64,000 bases of DNA from Takakia lepidozioides (taxonomy: Eukaryota > Streptophyta > Takakiopsida > Takakiales > Takakiaceae), in assembly GCA_030704615.1 (NCBI GenBank), contig CM060731.1, forward strand, positions 16,120,001 through 16,184,000. The letters are read 5' to 3'. A model generated the notes under the pieces. That model searched no databases. It was not told the origin of the DNA and was given only the letters and a program-made list of their open reading frames with translations. Below are positions 35,288-50,747 of this stretch, in pieces (the stretch's first letter is position 1; each line of letters begins with the position of its first letter). Position numbers and translations under genes: made by a program.

Positions 35288-37239
35288 ATGAAAACTGCCC
35301 AAGTGTCTGTATCTAGAGATGAAGGAGAGCCAAGGCCAGTGGCCATTGACACTCTCAAGGAAGGAATAAAAGCTGTTGCAAGTACCGTGCAAGGAGGAGG
35401 AGCTCGGAGTGTGGTGGAGCTGCGTTGGAGCGAGGAAAGGCAAGACTGTGCCCAGGCCATGGATCGGTAAGAAACATACCGCATACTTTATGTGGGTGTG
35501 AAGGGTTTGTCTGTAATGTGGTCGTCTGTGGCTACGGACAATCCAGAGATTCATGAGTAGATGGATTGGCCATTTTGGCGTGAAGAGTGAATCTAAACCC
35601 TGACCAGAGCTTTGGTGGTGTAAGATAGTAGAGAAGCGTGGTACTGATAGCTGCCGCAGATTGGGTTATGGCCGTCCAACCTGACGCACAATGCTGCTGT
35701 TTTTCACCTATCCTAGATCATTGACTCTTCTTGTGTACTGACTTCTGGGTATACATTGTGTGCTGGCTCCACTCGCCCTCCCATGATTAGTGGCAAGACG
35801 GCCCAGCGCAGAGATGGTCCTCTTAAGAAAGATGGCAAAAGGGTTCGGCAGCAAAGTTGGAGACGGAGCATCCATGGCAGCCCAAACAGTGGCACCTGGG
35901 TTTAACACTCAGGCCTTCACATGTTCTGGACACGTCTCGGGTGCCCCCCTAAGCCTCCGACACTACGCTGCTTGTAAGCCTGGAACGGGCTGGTAGCTTC
36001 GAGAAAGAGTTGGCTGTACACGCAGTATGCTCTTCGCATTGAGATTTGTTACGAACAGTTTCAAACCAATGCAGGCAGTGGAGACCAGTACAGGAGGACG
36101 AAAGTTATGGACAGGGAAATGGGCAAGAAGGCTACCTGGAGGTGAAAGACAAATCCACGGTGACATTCAGCAGAAGCAAATATCCAAGGCCAAATACACA
36201 AGAAGAAGTAGGGACGATTTTTTCCGAAACCCCAGGCAATGGCGGGACAATGGCGGCAATCAGGTTAATGCCTGTCATTGTAAGGTAGAAGCTGACAAGA
36301 ACATGAATGTTGAAAATTTCTGGCAAAGGACAATCTCTCTCTCTTTCTCTCTTTGCTGTCACCTCTGGCAGTGCATCCACATTCCCATGTCTTACTGTGC
36401 TAGATCCACTGATCTGGGCAATGCCAGCCCCTTAATTTACACTAAATTGCCTGTGACTGGACCATTGTATTCTTGTGCCACATCTCTTGCAAGCTAGATT
36501 GTGAGAGAAGTAGTGCTGGATTGAAGCTTGTGTTTTCTAAGGGGGGATTATAGTGCAGGAGTAAGACCTTGAGGTGAAGTTCAATGACTACATTCACTCC
36601 CTTTTTACAGCTTGGTGTGAGGTGCAAGGACAGCCACATGTAAGGTGGAGAACAGTGCTGCTTTGGAGATTTTGCTTCTAATATGATGCCAATGCCTGCC
36701 CCTCGAATTAAAACTCAATCCCCTGTAATAGGAATCTGTCTTGTTGACTGTGTGTGAACAGCATGACAATTCTGGCCTCACACCCGAACCTCACAATAGA
36801 CCCTGGTAGATTTAGTGTCCACGGGGTTGTAGCAAGGACTTACAACAACACGTTGTCTCTCTTTCTAAGACACTTTACTAGTCTTGCCACCAGCTAGTCT
36901 TCTGTGGGTAGGGGTGGGTTGTCTACTTGCAGTGAGGCAAGTATCGACCATGTGCTGGATACACTATTGCTGAAGGAGTCAGGGATGGAGTTTGGGTGCA
37001 GATGTGGCCTAGAGGACCATATTTCAAGCACAAGAGGACCAGTGGATTACAGGAGATCTGCATGGGTGGACAGTCAATTCATGAAGCTAGAAGCACTGTG
37101 GGTTGATAGCTACAAGAAACCTGTGTGGGTAGATGGTTCATTGGAGAAGCTGGAAGCAGCTAGGCAGAAGTCTGGAGCAAGCCCTGGTGGAGGAGGATTG
37201 TGGGGACACATCCAGTATCACATGTCTCCTCTTCTATGA
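35288..37239 (+). CDS. Three-exon gene of unknown function
   Basis: Three exons chain with matching phases. 35288-35466 runs from an ATG with an upstream in-frame TGA and ends GATCG|GTAAGA. 36075-36263 has acceptor ATGCAG and donor ATCAG|GTTAAT. 36933-37239 has acceptor CTTGCAG and ends TGA. The predicted protein has 224 residues, is hydrophilic and lacks a signal peptide or membrane segment. I recognise no domain. The C-terminal third has a triple WVD motif in an internal repeat (SAWVDSQFMKLEALWVDSYK, then KPVWVDGSLEKLEAA), followed by a glycine run and GLWGHIQYH. The middle has EVKDKSTVTFSRSKYPRPNT. Three open exons joined by two in-phase introns are unlikely by chance, but expression and conservation are unknown. 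A lineage-specific protein or a divergent known family are both possible. Confidence 0.5.
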
Positions 37240-37737
37240 TGCAGACCCCCTGAAGTTCTGGTCTTTTTTTATTATTGAAGGGTGTTCCACAAACACTCTG
37301 TTATAACTTTCATGAGGGGAAACAGTCAGCTACCCATCCTTTCAAGTTTTTCTTTTGTGTTGGGGACTAAAAGTAGTCGTGACCACATAATGGGGGAGTT
37401 TTACCCAAATGTTGTATGTTATAACTTTTTGTGAATGTGTGAAGGTGAACACAGTTGTCAGAACTTCTTCTCAGTATTCCATGCATAAAATGACAGCGAC
37501 GATGGTTCTCTCTTTGGTATAGTTGTTGCAATGGTGCACCTTGATGCTGTGATGTCTAAGGCAATTCACCAATGTTAATCTGTAGCAAGGAGCCTCTCTT
37601 CATGGGCAGATCTTTCTTTGGTAAGTTGGACTTTTTGTAAATATGTTGTTGAGGTTAAGGTTTGTGACTGAGTTTGGAGTCATGCAGGACGGCAGGGTTG
37701 TATCAGGCACACTTGTTTGAATCGTGCACCTCCACCA

Positions 37738-38880
37738 TGACAACTGCATTTGACAGACGACCAGGAGAGGGAACCCATAAGAACACCTTTGGTATTGGTC
37801 TGTGTGTGAGGCTACTATGTGATGCAGGACAACTGAAAGGGGTGCTGCGCATTTTGAACCAAGGAGGCATTCCAGCAGACTCCACATCTCCTGTAGGAGT
37901 GGATCAAGATGAAAGGCATAGCAGAGGGAGGCAGGTGCATGCCCACATTATCCAAACTGGATTCATCTTTCTACTCAACAACCTCATCAACATGTATGCT
38001 GAGTGCAGAAGTGTAGTAGATGTACGCCTAGTGTTTGAAAAAATGCTTGAAAGAGATTGTGTTCACGTGGACTAGAATGATAGCCAGCTCTGCCAAACAT
38101 GGTTGTCATAGGAAGGCCTTAGAAATGCATGAGCAAATGGTATGTGAAAGGGTGACACTCAGCAGAGTCACTTTCATTTGTGTTCTCAAGGTCTGTGCGA
38201 GACTGGCTGCCCAGGAAAAGGGCATAGAGGTGCAGGCTGACATCATCAAATGCTGGAATTGTGCCAGATACCATTTTAGAGAACATCCTCATCAACATGT
38301 ATGCCAAATGCAGGAGCATAAAGGACGCTCTGAAAATGCTCCATAGCTTGTCTAAGTGAGATTTGGTTACATGGAACGCTGTGATCATAGGATATGTTCA
38401 GCATGGAGCATCTGTTTAGGGCAGAAGGCTGCCTTACATGTCGTCATGGGTTCAAAGCTACATAGGTGTATGTTGGATGTCACCAACCCAACTATAAAAG
38501 GGGGTAATTGGGTCAATGGGTTAATGTGTGGTACCTGGTGACTTTCGGATGGCAGGTGGGACGATACTGCAAAGGTGAGAAAATTGACCACGGACATAAG
38601 TGTCAGCAGAGAAGAGCCAGGTCACTCCTACATTGAGATTGACAATCATGTGCAATCATACATTGTTGATATCCACAAATTGAGGAGATCCATGCTGAGC
38701 TGATCAGATCATCGGAGAAGATGATGGAGGCCGGGTACATGCCTGACATGCACATACACAGAGCAAATGGAAATCAACCCTTGCCACCACAGCAAGAAGC
38801 TGGCCATTGCTTTTGGGCTATCAGCACATCCTCTTGGACGCCTCTCTGTGCCTCAAGAACCTCCATGTGTGCACCAGCGT
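37738..38880 (+). pseudogene. PPR protein of the PLS/DYW class, decayed, with insertion
   Basis: An opening region (ATG 37738) shows LLCDAGQLKGVLRILNQGGI, GRQVHAHIIQTGF, NLINMYAECRSVVDVRLVFE and KMLERD. After frame breaks come MIASSAKHGCHRKALEMHEQ, VTFICVLKVCARLAAQEKG, INMYAKCRSIKDAL and TWNAVIIGYVQHG. Then a SINE-like segment (38400-38545) intervenes. E/DYW remnants follow: SREEPGHSYIEIDNHVQSYI, EAGYMPDMH and KKLAIAFGL, where the HSE of the deaminase motif reads HSK. Several frameshifts and stops, and loss of the C-terminal CxxC and DYW region, make it nonfunctional. Intact relatives edit organelle transcripts. Confidence 0.85.
38400..38545 (+). mobile_element. SINE-like repeat, family B, copy 2
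   Basis: From the B box (GGGTTCAAAGCTAC) through CATAGGTGTATGTTGGATGTC it matches 23275-23310. Looser similarity continues over GGGTCAATGGGTTAATGTGTGGTACCTGG. It separates the PPR repeats from the E/DYW remnants in the second PPR pseudogene, so it probably inserted into the gene or its relic. Confidence 0.5.
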
Positions 38881-39599
38881 CGTCTCCAAAATTGCTAGTT
38901 GAGTACCTGTTATACAAAATGCCAACTGCTTCCACCACTTCCAAGATGGGGTCTGTTCTTGTAGCAATTACTTGTGAAACCATCGACATTGCAAGAAACT
39001 GCAATCCTGCAAATGGAAATACTCCCAGGGCCCACAATTCAAAAAGCTTTCAGCTTCACTTCCCTTAGTGAATCCACCAGAGTTGAGCCAAGTAAAACTT
39101 AAGTACCTACTGATCGTATTATACTACACCAGTAGTTTATACTAATACATCGGATGGTTCTACAGGATATGCGTATTTATGAGTGACACGTGGCGTTTGT
39201 GTGCTGCAGGAAGGATATGCTGGGCACCTGTGGGGTGGGCGCTGGTCTGTGAACGCTGCGCTGCCTGCCATGCGATAGGTGCAAGAGGGAAGGGCGAGCA
39301 GCCGTCTGCCACTGGTGCCTGCAAACGCCGCATCACAAGCTTGCAAAGGAGCAGGGCTGCGCCACGTGAGCTTGGAGTCGCTGGGCTGCAACTTGCAAGG
39401 GGAGTCCTGCGCTTCTGGAAGCACCATCGGAGCTGGAGCACGTTTGGAGAAGGAGCTGCAAGGATAGGAGACTAAGAGGCGGGTTGTTGCTCTGCTGCGA
39501 ATTCCATCCTCTGTAGTCAGCACAATGTAACCCATCGCCTTCCGGGGGCCGCCTTCGGGCGTGCTGTGTGTGCTGGCTTCAAACCTGCTGCGTTTCATC

Positions 39600-40093
39600 T
39601 TTGACGTCGCAGTGTCTGTTTTCGTTTGTTGACGCTCTGGTGATCCCTTCCTGGGGTGCTGCTATCTCAGTTCGAAAGGTGTGTTTCGTCCCCTCTCCTT
39701 CTCCACAGCTATCTTTTCCAATCCTCCTTGCTCCGTTATCTTTGTTTTTTCTTAGCGTACTCCCCGTCATATTGGGTGTTTTTGCAAGGTGGGCAGCTGT
39801 AATCCATGTTGGGTTTTCTTCTCCCGTGTTTCTACATGATTGCCCCTGCCTCGCCATGCTCCACACTACCCCCTCCCACCCAAAAAAAAACCCCAGGCGC
39901 TCCCACCCGCTCCCTCCCACCCCCGTGGCTTGCCTCGCCCTGGAAAATTCTTATTCTTAACGATTTCGGAATCGCTTTCTCTCTTTGTAGTGATTCTTTC
40001 CTTTCACAGCACTCATCTTCTTTACCCGGTGTCTTATTCTCGGTTGTCTATTTTCAGGGTTCACATCACTTTTATTGAAGTGTTGGCACACAC

Positions 40094-40150
<57 letters not shown>

Positions 40151-40380
40151 AATCATCGGCCCGTAGATGAGCCTCTCTTCCTACTTTTGGGTTTCTTTTT
40201 TTAGACTATCTTCTGCTATGCTTTTTCTTGTTCTCCTGCAGTGAGTAGTGCCTTTTGCCATGCTATTAGTACCCCCTTCCCGCTTTTATTCCCGCCGCTC
40301 CTGTTCTATGCGACTAGCACGTGTAGTTAGCTTGTCAAGCAAGTGGCCAACAGCGGTGGAGGGGTTTTCTTTGTGCAGGG
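39600..40380 (+). promoter_or_regulatory. Pyrimidine-rich leader or promoter region of the S6 kinase
   Basis: The plus strand is strongly C/T-rich (for example CCCCTCTCCTTCTCCACAG near 39690 and CCCTCCCACC near 39870). It includes several acceptor-like polypyrimidine-AG strings, so a 5'-UTR intron is possible. An organellar-type 16S rRNA fragment lies inside at 40097-40158. The transcription start and any TOP-type element cannot be fixed by reading. Confidence 0.35.
40097..40158 (-). pseudogene. 16S rRNA fragment (plastid/bacterial type)
   Basis: The minus strand reads GATTAGCCACACTGGGACTG, then AGACACGGCCCAGACTCC, then TACGGGAGGCAGCAGTGGGG. This is the conserved small-subunit rRNA block around E. 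coli positions 315-360, which includes the universal 338/357 primer site. Similarity ends beyond GATGATTAGCC and GTGGGGAA. It is far too short to function. The most likely source is plastid (or mitochondrial) DNA inserted in the nucleus. Confidence 0.9.
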
Positions 40381-44307
<3,927 letters not shown>

Positions 44308-47300
44308 CTGGTGTGTGAGCTGTCTGATTTTGCATTCAACGTGGGTGGGTGGTGTTCACTGTACATTATAGTCGGGAGTTGGAGGATGCAGGTACATAAT
44401 ATTGGGTTTGGATCACAGTAATGTATCACTTAATCAGTCGATCACTCATGCACTGATTTGTTAGAAGGTTACTTAACAGTCTTTAATGATGAGGTTGATC
44501 AGGACCTCCAATATAGTCCCTAACCCCACATTTAAGTTTATCTCACTGCAGATGATACAGAAAATTTTGTGTCCAGAAATTGTGGGCACTGTAGGTTACC
44601 TCCACATTCGCGGAGAAACATTCATAGAGAGGTTCATAAGTATGGATTCAAGCATGATTCCTCTCAGCTGTAAAGCATCACCTGGACTACAAAAGTCATG
44701 TGATCCTGATTGCTCTGAAAACACTGGAGTTTTTTATACTTGGCAGGCGTATATCACCTGACCGTACATTTCAAATAAATTGACTTCCTGAGCTGGAGAG
44801 CTTAGTTGCTAGCTTCCCTGTTTTCCCTATCCCTGCAAGAGTAGCAGAGGATGACTTTTCCTAAATGCGAGCTTCTTCCCAGAGATCCAACGACACAGGA
44901 TGCCGCGCGATTTCTGAACTTCCTTGCACTCAATGTTTTGCCAACCAGTAACGAATCCCTACATAGTAGGCATCAAACAGCCCATATGAATCGTTTTTCA
45001 TTCTCTGGTTGTCGTGACAATGTCGCTTCGTTTGAAGTCTCTAACTTGGACATGCTACCATTTGTTTTAGCTGGAGAGGATGAATATGTGGTTCTAAGCT
45101 TAGAAGGATTCACTAATAATCAAGTTTCGAAAGTAGTACCATTCAATATTGCTATCGCAACCGCATAGGAGGCAAAACCCACATTACAAGCAGAAGACCC
45201 GCTCGAGATCTGTTACAATCAAGCACAAAAAAGATGTTCTCGAGCGCAACAAAGAAGAGAAGAAAAGACGAGAAGAGAAGAGTGATGCCTGCCTGCATAG
45301 GAGGGCAGAAGGAGTGGGCCCCCAGTGCGATCCGTTATAACACGCTGCAACCAGTCACAAGAGTGAATACTCGACCTGCATTATTTGGTTACAACAGACA
45401 CGTGGGTGCGGATCCCTGAGAGCTTGAATGTCACCACACTTGGTCCAGGTCGAGAGGATGCCGGAGTTGAGCAGGGCCCACAATTGTAGAAGTGGGTTTC
45501 TGTTGTGGGTTTCCGCGGTTACTGGGTTAGTGAGGAAGAAAGAGTATGCGGGTGATCAGGCTCGGGAATGCACGACAATGTATATAGCTTCTCGAATTCT
45601 TGGGATTTTGTCTCCCTCATTCCAATCAGTGAGGGTGACCTGGTCTGCGGAAAGAAAAGGGAGTTACTCGGTAGGTATGTCATCCGGTCTACAGATGCAG
45701 GAAAGGGTTTCAGAGAGAAAGGAGGGTGGGACCGTGCGAGTATGGTCAAAAGGAGAGTAAAAGCTTTCCAATCAGTGCCGCCCCACCACCCCAGAGGATT
45801 CCAAATCCATCACGAGGGTCTTGTCCAATCTTTGACTGTAGTGCATAATTGGGCACCCTGCAAGTGTTAAATCGTTTCTCCCCTTCCTTATCCACGGTTG
45901 GATACGGTTGTTGCCTCCATGGAACGCCAATGAAGACAGTGACGGTGGTAATGGTGTGTTGGTAGGTTGATAGTAGGTGTACTGCACTGCTTGTTACTCC
46001 CCTGCTTTTTTTGTCGGTGACATCCCGGTTTTCTTCCTTCACAAGGCGATCAGGATCATACGGTCACCTGAAATCTTTGCAGAAAGAAATTCATGGCCAG
46101 CTTTTATGAATTGTTGGACATGTCCTTCATAATGTACTTATAGGTACCACGAGCAAGCACTGGGCCCACAATCATTCGCGTTCTGCAGACTGAGGGCAAT
46201 AGACATTGGCCAGACAGACAAAAGTTTGCTGTGGGGGACTACATGTATCTGGGTTGAAGGATTAGTAAACTGGGCACAAACTCAATCTCACCAAGCCAGT
46301 TTTGTGAATAGTCCAGAATGTCATCAATCATCATAGCCGACACAGAAGACTTTAGATGTTCCTCTCAATCTTGTAGAATGATCGAAGGTCCCCCATAGTA
46401 AAGGTATCCAGTTACTATTTGAGGCAATGATTTCTGTGTGTCATTTGAGACCAGGACAAACACAAGGACGAAGAAGATACGAAGTTCCAATTAGAGAATC
46501 CCGGCAAAGGAAGACGGATGAGTAGCAGGAAAGATAATTTGCTGAGGCAGGAGAAGGGAACCAGGCTGGCCCCACCGACAGGGAGGAAGGCTGGTGAGTA
46601 CCTAGAAGCGAAGAGTCTGCGATTACAGAAAGCCAGTGCTCCTCTGCCATCCCACAACTGCTTACAGCTGGCCTGTCAACCCACCTCACGGCCTCGCTCC
46701 TCCCTGTGTCTTCTTAACCTCGAGCCCCTCCTCCCTCTCCGTGGGATCTGAGTCTCGCTACACTCGGACGTGTCAACTGCAACAGCTCCTGCGTGGTCTT
46801 CGTTCTAGCGGCGGCTTGGCCGGGATTGAATCAGGATCATTGTTATATTACATTGTCATGCAGGCTTGATCGTCCGGTAGAGGTGTCTGCGCCATAGAGG
46901 AGGAGAGGGAGGTGTGAATTACTTCTTTATCGGATAGAACTCTCTCAAGCCATGTCATATGAAGCTCTGACAAATACGGCAGCACAGGGATCGGAGCTGA
47001 GGACGTAAGTTTGTATGAACCAGCAGACTTGATGTACACATTGGTTGATGAATTCTTGGAATTCATCTGTGCAACAAGGGAGAGTAGGGCCATCGCTGAT
47101 CAAATTCCAGGGGGAATGGCCACAGCACAGCGAGCAGGGTGGACTGACATGTAGATCATTTCAAAGGAAATGTCTGGCACAGGCATTGCAGAGAACACAT
47201 TGGTTGGAGTACCTTGGATTCTGAAGGAGTGTGTTTAACAAGAAAGATTGTCCTTCAAGGCAGGTGCAGTTCGATTGTGGCGCTACAAGTATAGGCCCAG

Positions 47301-47411
47301 TAAATGTTTGTGAGAGATGTGGAATTTGCTGGAGACTGTGAGATAGTGACTCGAGATTGCCTCCAGATTATCTCTATATTGCTCTTTGTAAACAAGGGCC
47401 GACTTAGAACA
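44308..47411. other. Intergenic, no gene firmly supported
   Basis: The first part includes the S6K 3' region. A 105-codon frame at 44851-45168 (ending QVSKVVPFNIAIATA) has no recognisable domain and no splice partners. 46500-46800 is C/T-rich, and 46848-47303 may contain leader sequence of the downstream glycosyltransferase. I see no repeats of note. Confidence 0.4.
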
Positions 47412-48575
47412 ATGGTGTGGATTTTCAGATTTTGGGGTACAGCATCAGCTGTACTGGTAATTGCAATGCTAATTGCAGCTCTGCATTCATGGTCTCCAGT
47501 TGAAGCTATCAGAAATTCCCAATTGGCAGATTTCGACAGGCCCAAACCACCACCTGCATCACCTACTATGGGAGGACTGGAGCTGCCTGGCAGTAGCAGT
47601 CCATTCTTGTCATCTGGAAGGGTCAATGACAACTGGCCACCATTTCGGGAAGCACCTGCATTCAGGAATGGGATACAGTGCGCATTTATGAACCAAACTC
47701 AAAGTGACGTAGAGGCCACTGTGCACATTGCTATGACTCTGGATGTAGCCTATCTTCGAGGATCTATGGCTTCCATTTTCTCGATTCTAAAGCATTCGAC
47801 CTGCCCGGAGAGTATAAGCTTTCACTTCCTTGTTTCAGATCAAGATGCAGAGCTTCAGTCCCTTATCTACTCAACATTCCCCTTCCTCAGATTCAAGGTT
47901 TATCATTTTGACGAGACGATGGTGAGGTCCCGCATCTCTGCCTCAGTCAGGCAGGCCTTAGAGCAGCCCCTGAATTATGCCCGCAGCTATTTAGCAGACA
48001 TCTTGGAGCCATGTATTAAGAGAGTCATCTACCTGGATTCTGACCTTATTGTAGTCGATGACATTGTGAAACTTTGGGGCACCAGTTTGGGGTCCCATGC
48101 TGTGGGAGCCCCTGAATACTGCCATGCCAATTTCACTAACTACTTCACAGCTGCGTTCTGGTCCAACAGTTCGCTGACTAAAACATTCAAGGGAAGGAAC
48201 CCCTGCTACTTCAACACTGGAGTCATGATAATGGACCTAGCAAAATGGCGGAAGCAAACTTATAGAAGCAGAATTGAAGCCTGGATGGAGACACAGAAGG
48301 AGAGGAGAATCTACGAGCTCGGATCCCTCCCACCCTTTCTGCTGGTATTTGCGGGATTGGTAAAACCAATTGAGCATAGATGGAATCAGCATGGACTTGG
48401 AGGTGACAACTTGGAAGGGCGCTGCCGTGCACTTCATTCTGGGCCTGTCAGTCTGATGCACTGGAGTGGCAGGGGAAAACCATGGATAAGGCTGGATAAA
48501 CACACAGCTTGTGCCGTGGACCATCTGTGGGCACCTTATGACCTCCTCCTTCCAGCTGCGGCATCCAACTTTTAG
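47412..48575 (+). CDS. GATL: Galacturonosyltransferase-like protein (GT8, GATL)
   Basis: The gene is a single exon encoding 387 residues from ATG 47412. That start puts a signal-anchor (about residues 8-26, [19 protein letters not shown]) at the N-terminus. An upstream in-frame ATG at 47304 would add 36 residues and bury it. GT8 features are [16 protein letters not shown] (111 on), the metal-binding DxD in [11 protein letters not shown] (from 207), [10 protein letters not shown], and HWSGRGKPW (350-358). An intronless layout, length near 350-390 and the lack of a long stem match the GATL clade of Golgi enzymes, which includes PARVUS and acts in pectin and xylan synthesis. The exact donor and acceptor sugars cannot be read from sequence. 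An AATAAA lies at 48712-48717. Confidence 0.95.
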   Translation: MVWIFRFWGTASAVLVIAMLIAALHSWSPVEAIRNSQLADFDRPKPPPASPTMGGLELPGSSSPFLSSGRVNDNWPPFREAPAFRNGIQCAFMNQTQSDVEATVHIAMTLDVAYLRGSMASIFSILKHSTCPESISFHFLVSDQDAELQSLIYSTFPFLRFKVYHFDETMVRSRISASVRQALEQPLNYARSYLADILEPCIKRVIYLDSDLIVVDDIVKLWGTSLGSHAVGAPEYCHANFTNYFTAAFWSNSSLTKTFKGRNPCYFNTGVMIMDLAKWRKQTYRSRIEAWMETQKERRIYELGSLPPFLLVFAGLVKPIEHRWNQHGLGGDNLEGRCRALHSGPVSLMHWSGRGKPWIRLDKHTACAVDHLWAPYDLLLPAAASNF

Positions 48576-50747
48576 AGAGATGTTGCCAGTACAAAGTGGA
48601 TAGAGTGCTGGTCTTCAACCCCAGAAGATGATTGTATATTAGGACACATTAGGTAGCTGTCTCACATTCACTGGGGCTTGCCTCAAAAGTTCCATTCTTT
48701 CAAAGAAGTCAAATAAATCATCCAAAGATTCTGGACCCCTACAAACAACTAACTCAGCCCGAATTCACTAAGTGGATTGATTTTCAGCTCAATCTGTAGG
48801 TCACTCATATGTGTAGTTTGGCAGTACTGTGATAGGTCCAACCAGAAGCCCATGCATTATTTTGCAATGCAGAGGCAACAGAGGCAACTGGCACCCAGTG
48901 AAGTAGGATATTTGTAACAGTGTAAGCTCTACTACAAGCATGTGCCATTCTCTGACTAATGTCAAAAGCTGAACAAACTTTTTCATCACATGTTTGGATC
49001 ATGGGGAGTGTTGGCCTGTTCTGGCCCTGTTTTTGTGTTGGATCTAGGTAATGAGGAAACGTTGCAGTCAGGTCCACTTCAGAGCACAGTTGCATGAACA
49101 CATGTATGAGATACAAAAACATGTGCTGTGTACTGTTGGAAGAGCAGAGAAGGAAACGGTGATTCAGCTCTTGCGTACATCTAACGACGAAGACGGAGAC
49201 GAGACGATGAGTATACCTTGATGTCATGTTCCTTGTCGGACCAACTCTTTTCATGATCCCTGATCCAAACTCTATGAAACGAAAATTATGCCTTTCAATC
49301 TGGGGCCCATCATTTTACTTAACTGAAAAGTCGTCCTTCAGGCCAGTTCGTCAAATTGAAACGAAAGTGCCCACTTCAGTTCCGAGAATCTGTGATGGAA
49401 GTCTCGTGCGTGAATGCAGCGGAGAAGATTGTGGGGTGAACTCTTTCCACAAGACGAGTGGCTATCGTTTTCGTTCTGACTTTTGTTGACATGGAAGGTC
49501 CATCCACCATGTTGCTAGTGGATTCATAAGGACAGAGGTACCTGGGTACTTCAGGCTACGGTCGGATTTTGTCCAAGGTGTTAGTAATAAATGTCCCTCA
49601 TCGGGAAGAAGTTGTGAATCCTCAAAGTTATTGCCCCGACAAAGATCTAGGTGATGAAACCCTGTAAGACTTTATTTACAACATGTACAATGGGTGAACC
49701 TGCATATGATGTGCATATGATGTGAAGTTCCCAAAAAGGGGGGGGAGGAACAAGAAACAAGAGAAGAAAACAAAAAGCTATAGTAAGCTACTCAACCAGC
49801 GACCAAAACAAAAGCTATAGTAAACTACTCAAGCAGAGCGACCCTCTTAGCCAACAGCCTGGAGGAGATAGGCAAAGTGTTAGGCAGAGGTGGAAGACAA
49901 GATGACGCGGAGCTAGCCACATCAACCCGATGCAAAAGAGAGATGGCTTGTGCTCTCTGCAAAGCAATTGAAACACGTTGTCAATAGTAGGCGACAAGGA
50001 CGGATGCACGTGGGATGCCAGTGGATCCGCTCTTGGCTTCATGATATGCACATGTCCCCAGTGGATCCGCTCTTGGCTTCATGATATGCACATGTCCGCA
50101 GAAAATCGTCGAAGTGCCGGTGCGATGAGCCAAATATTTCAACCACCACCGCCATTGGAACGTGTCGGTTGGGTGACGATCGAGAGACTCCTGCACAACT
50201 GCATGATGACTTATCCTCTTGTCCTCTATGTAAACTCAACATATTGGCTGTCTCCGTAGTCCATAATTCGTTGAAGATTATGGAGCTGCATGGAGAGCGC
50301 GCAAGGGGATGCGTTGACTGCTAATGGAAGTAATCGGATCGGAGATCGGGCACCATTGGGTGTTCTTACAGTACGTGGAAAGCTTCATTTAGTGCTTATG
50401 TATTGCTGGAAGTGAGGGTATGGACTAGGGCAGCAGCTGTATTCAGCATTTGCAGACTGTGTCAAGGACGATGTCACCAACTACACTCTAGTCGGGACAT
50501 GATGACATCTATGCCTGCGAACTGCACATATGCTGGAGCTTAGAGAGACGGGAAGGGGGAGGCGACGAGCATGGAGGGAAAGAAGAAGAAATTTAAGGCA
50601 GAGGGTGTTGCATTTGAATTGAGAAGAAGCGCAACGGAGGCCCGCAGGATTGGGAAGTAAGTAGGTAAGAGGAATAGTGCGATGCGGTAATGTGCTACAA
50701 GCACACAGACTCCCCTTCACGTTTTTTCATAGTTGGAGGAAAACGGA
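48576..50747. other. Intergenic, no gene seen
   Basis: The stretch contains the GATL 3' region and the WDR11 upstream region. The only repeat seen is the 40-bp tandem at 50019-50098. 49720-49760 is purine-rich. No coding frame on either strand carries a recognisable domain. Confidence 0.4.
50019..50098 (+). repeat. 40-bp tandem duplication
   Basis: The unit CAGTGGATCCGCTCTTGGCT...TGCACATGTCC occurs at about 50019-50058 and 50059-50098 with no internal differences except at the junction base. It is a very recent local duplication in noncoding DNA. Confidence 0.9.

Noticed and set aside
38721-39068. Open frame overlapping the end of the second PPR relic
   Set aside because: Its protein is a shifted reading of the DYW remnant, so it is not a separate gene.
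44851-45168. 105-codon open frame downstream of S6K
   Set aside because: No recognisable domain, no splice partners, and it lies in or just after the S6K 3' region.
45186-45200. CAAGCAGAAGAC string resembling a sequencing adapter
   Set aside because: Twelve matching bases followed by divergence; the surrounding sequence looks like normal genomic DNA.
47304-47411. Upstream in-frame ATG of the GATL gene
   Set aside because: It would put 36 residues ahead of the signal anchor, unlike other GATL proteins; ATG 47412 fits better.
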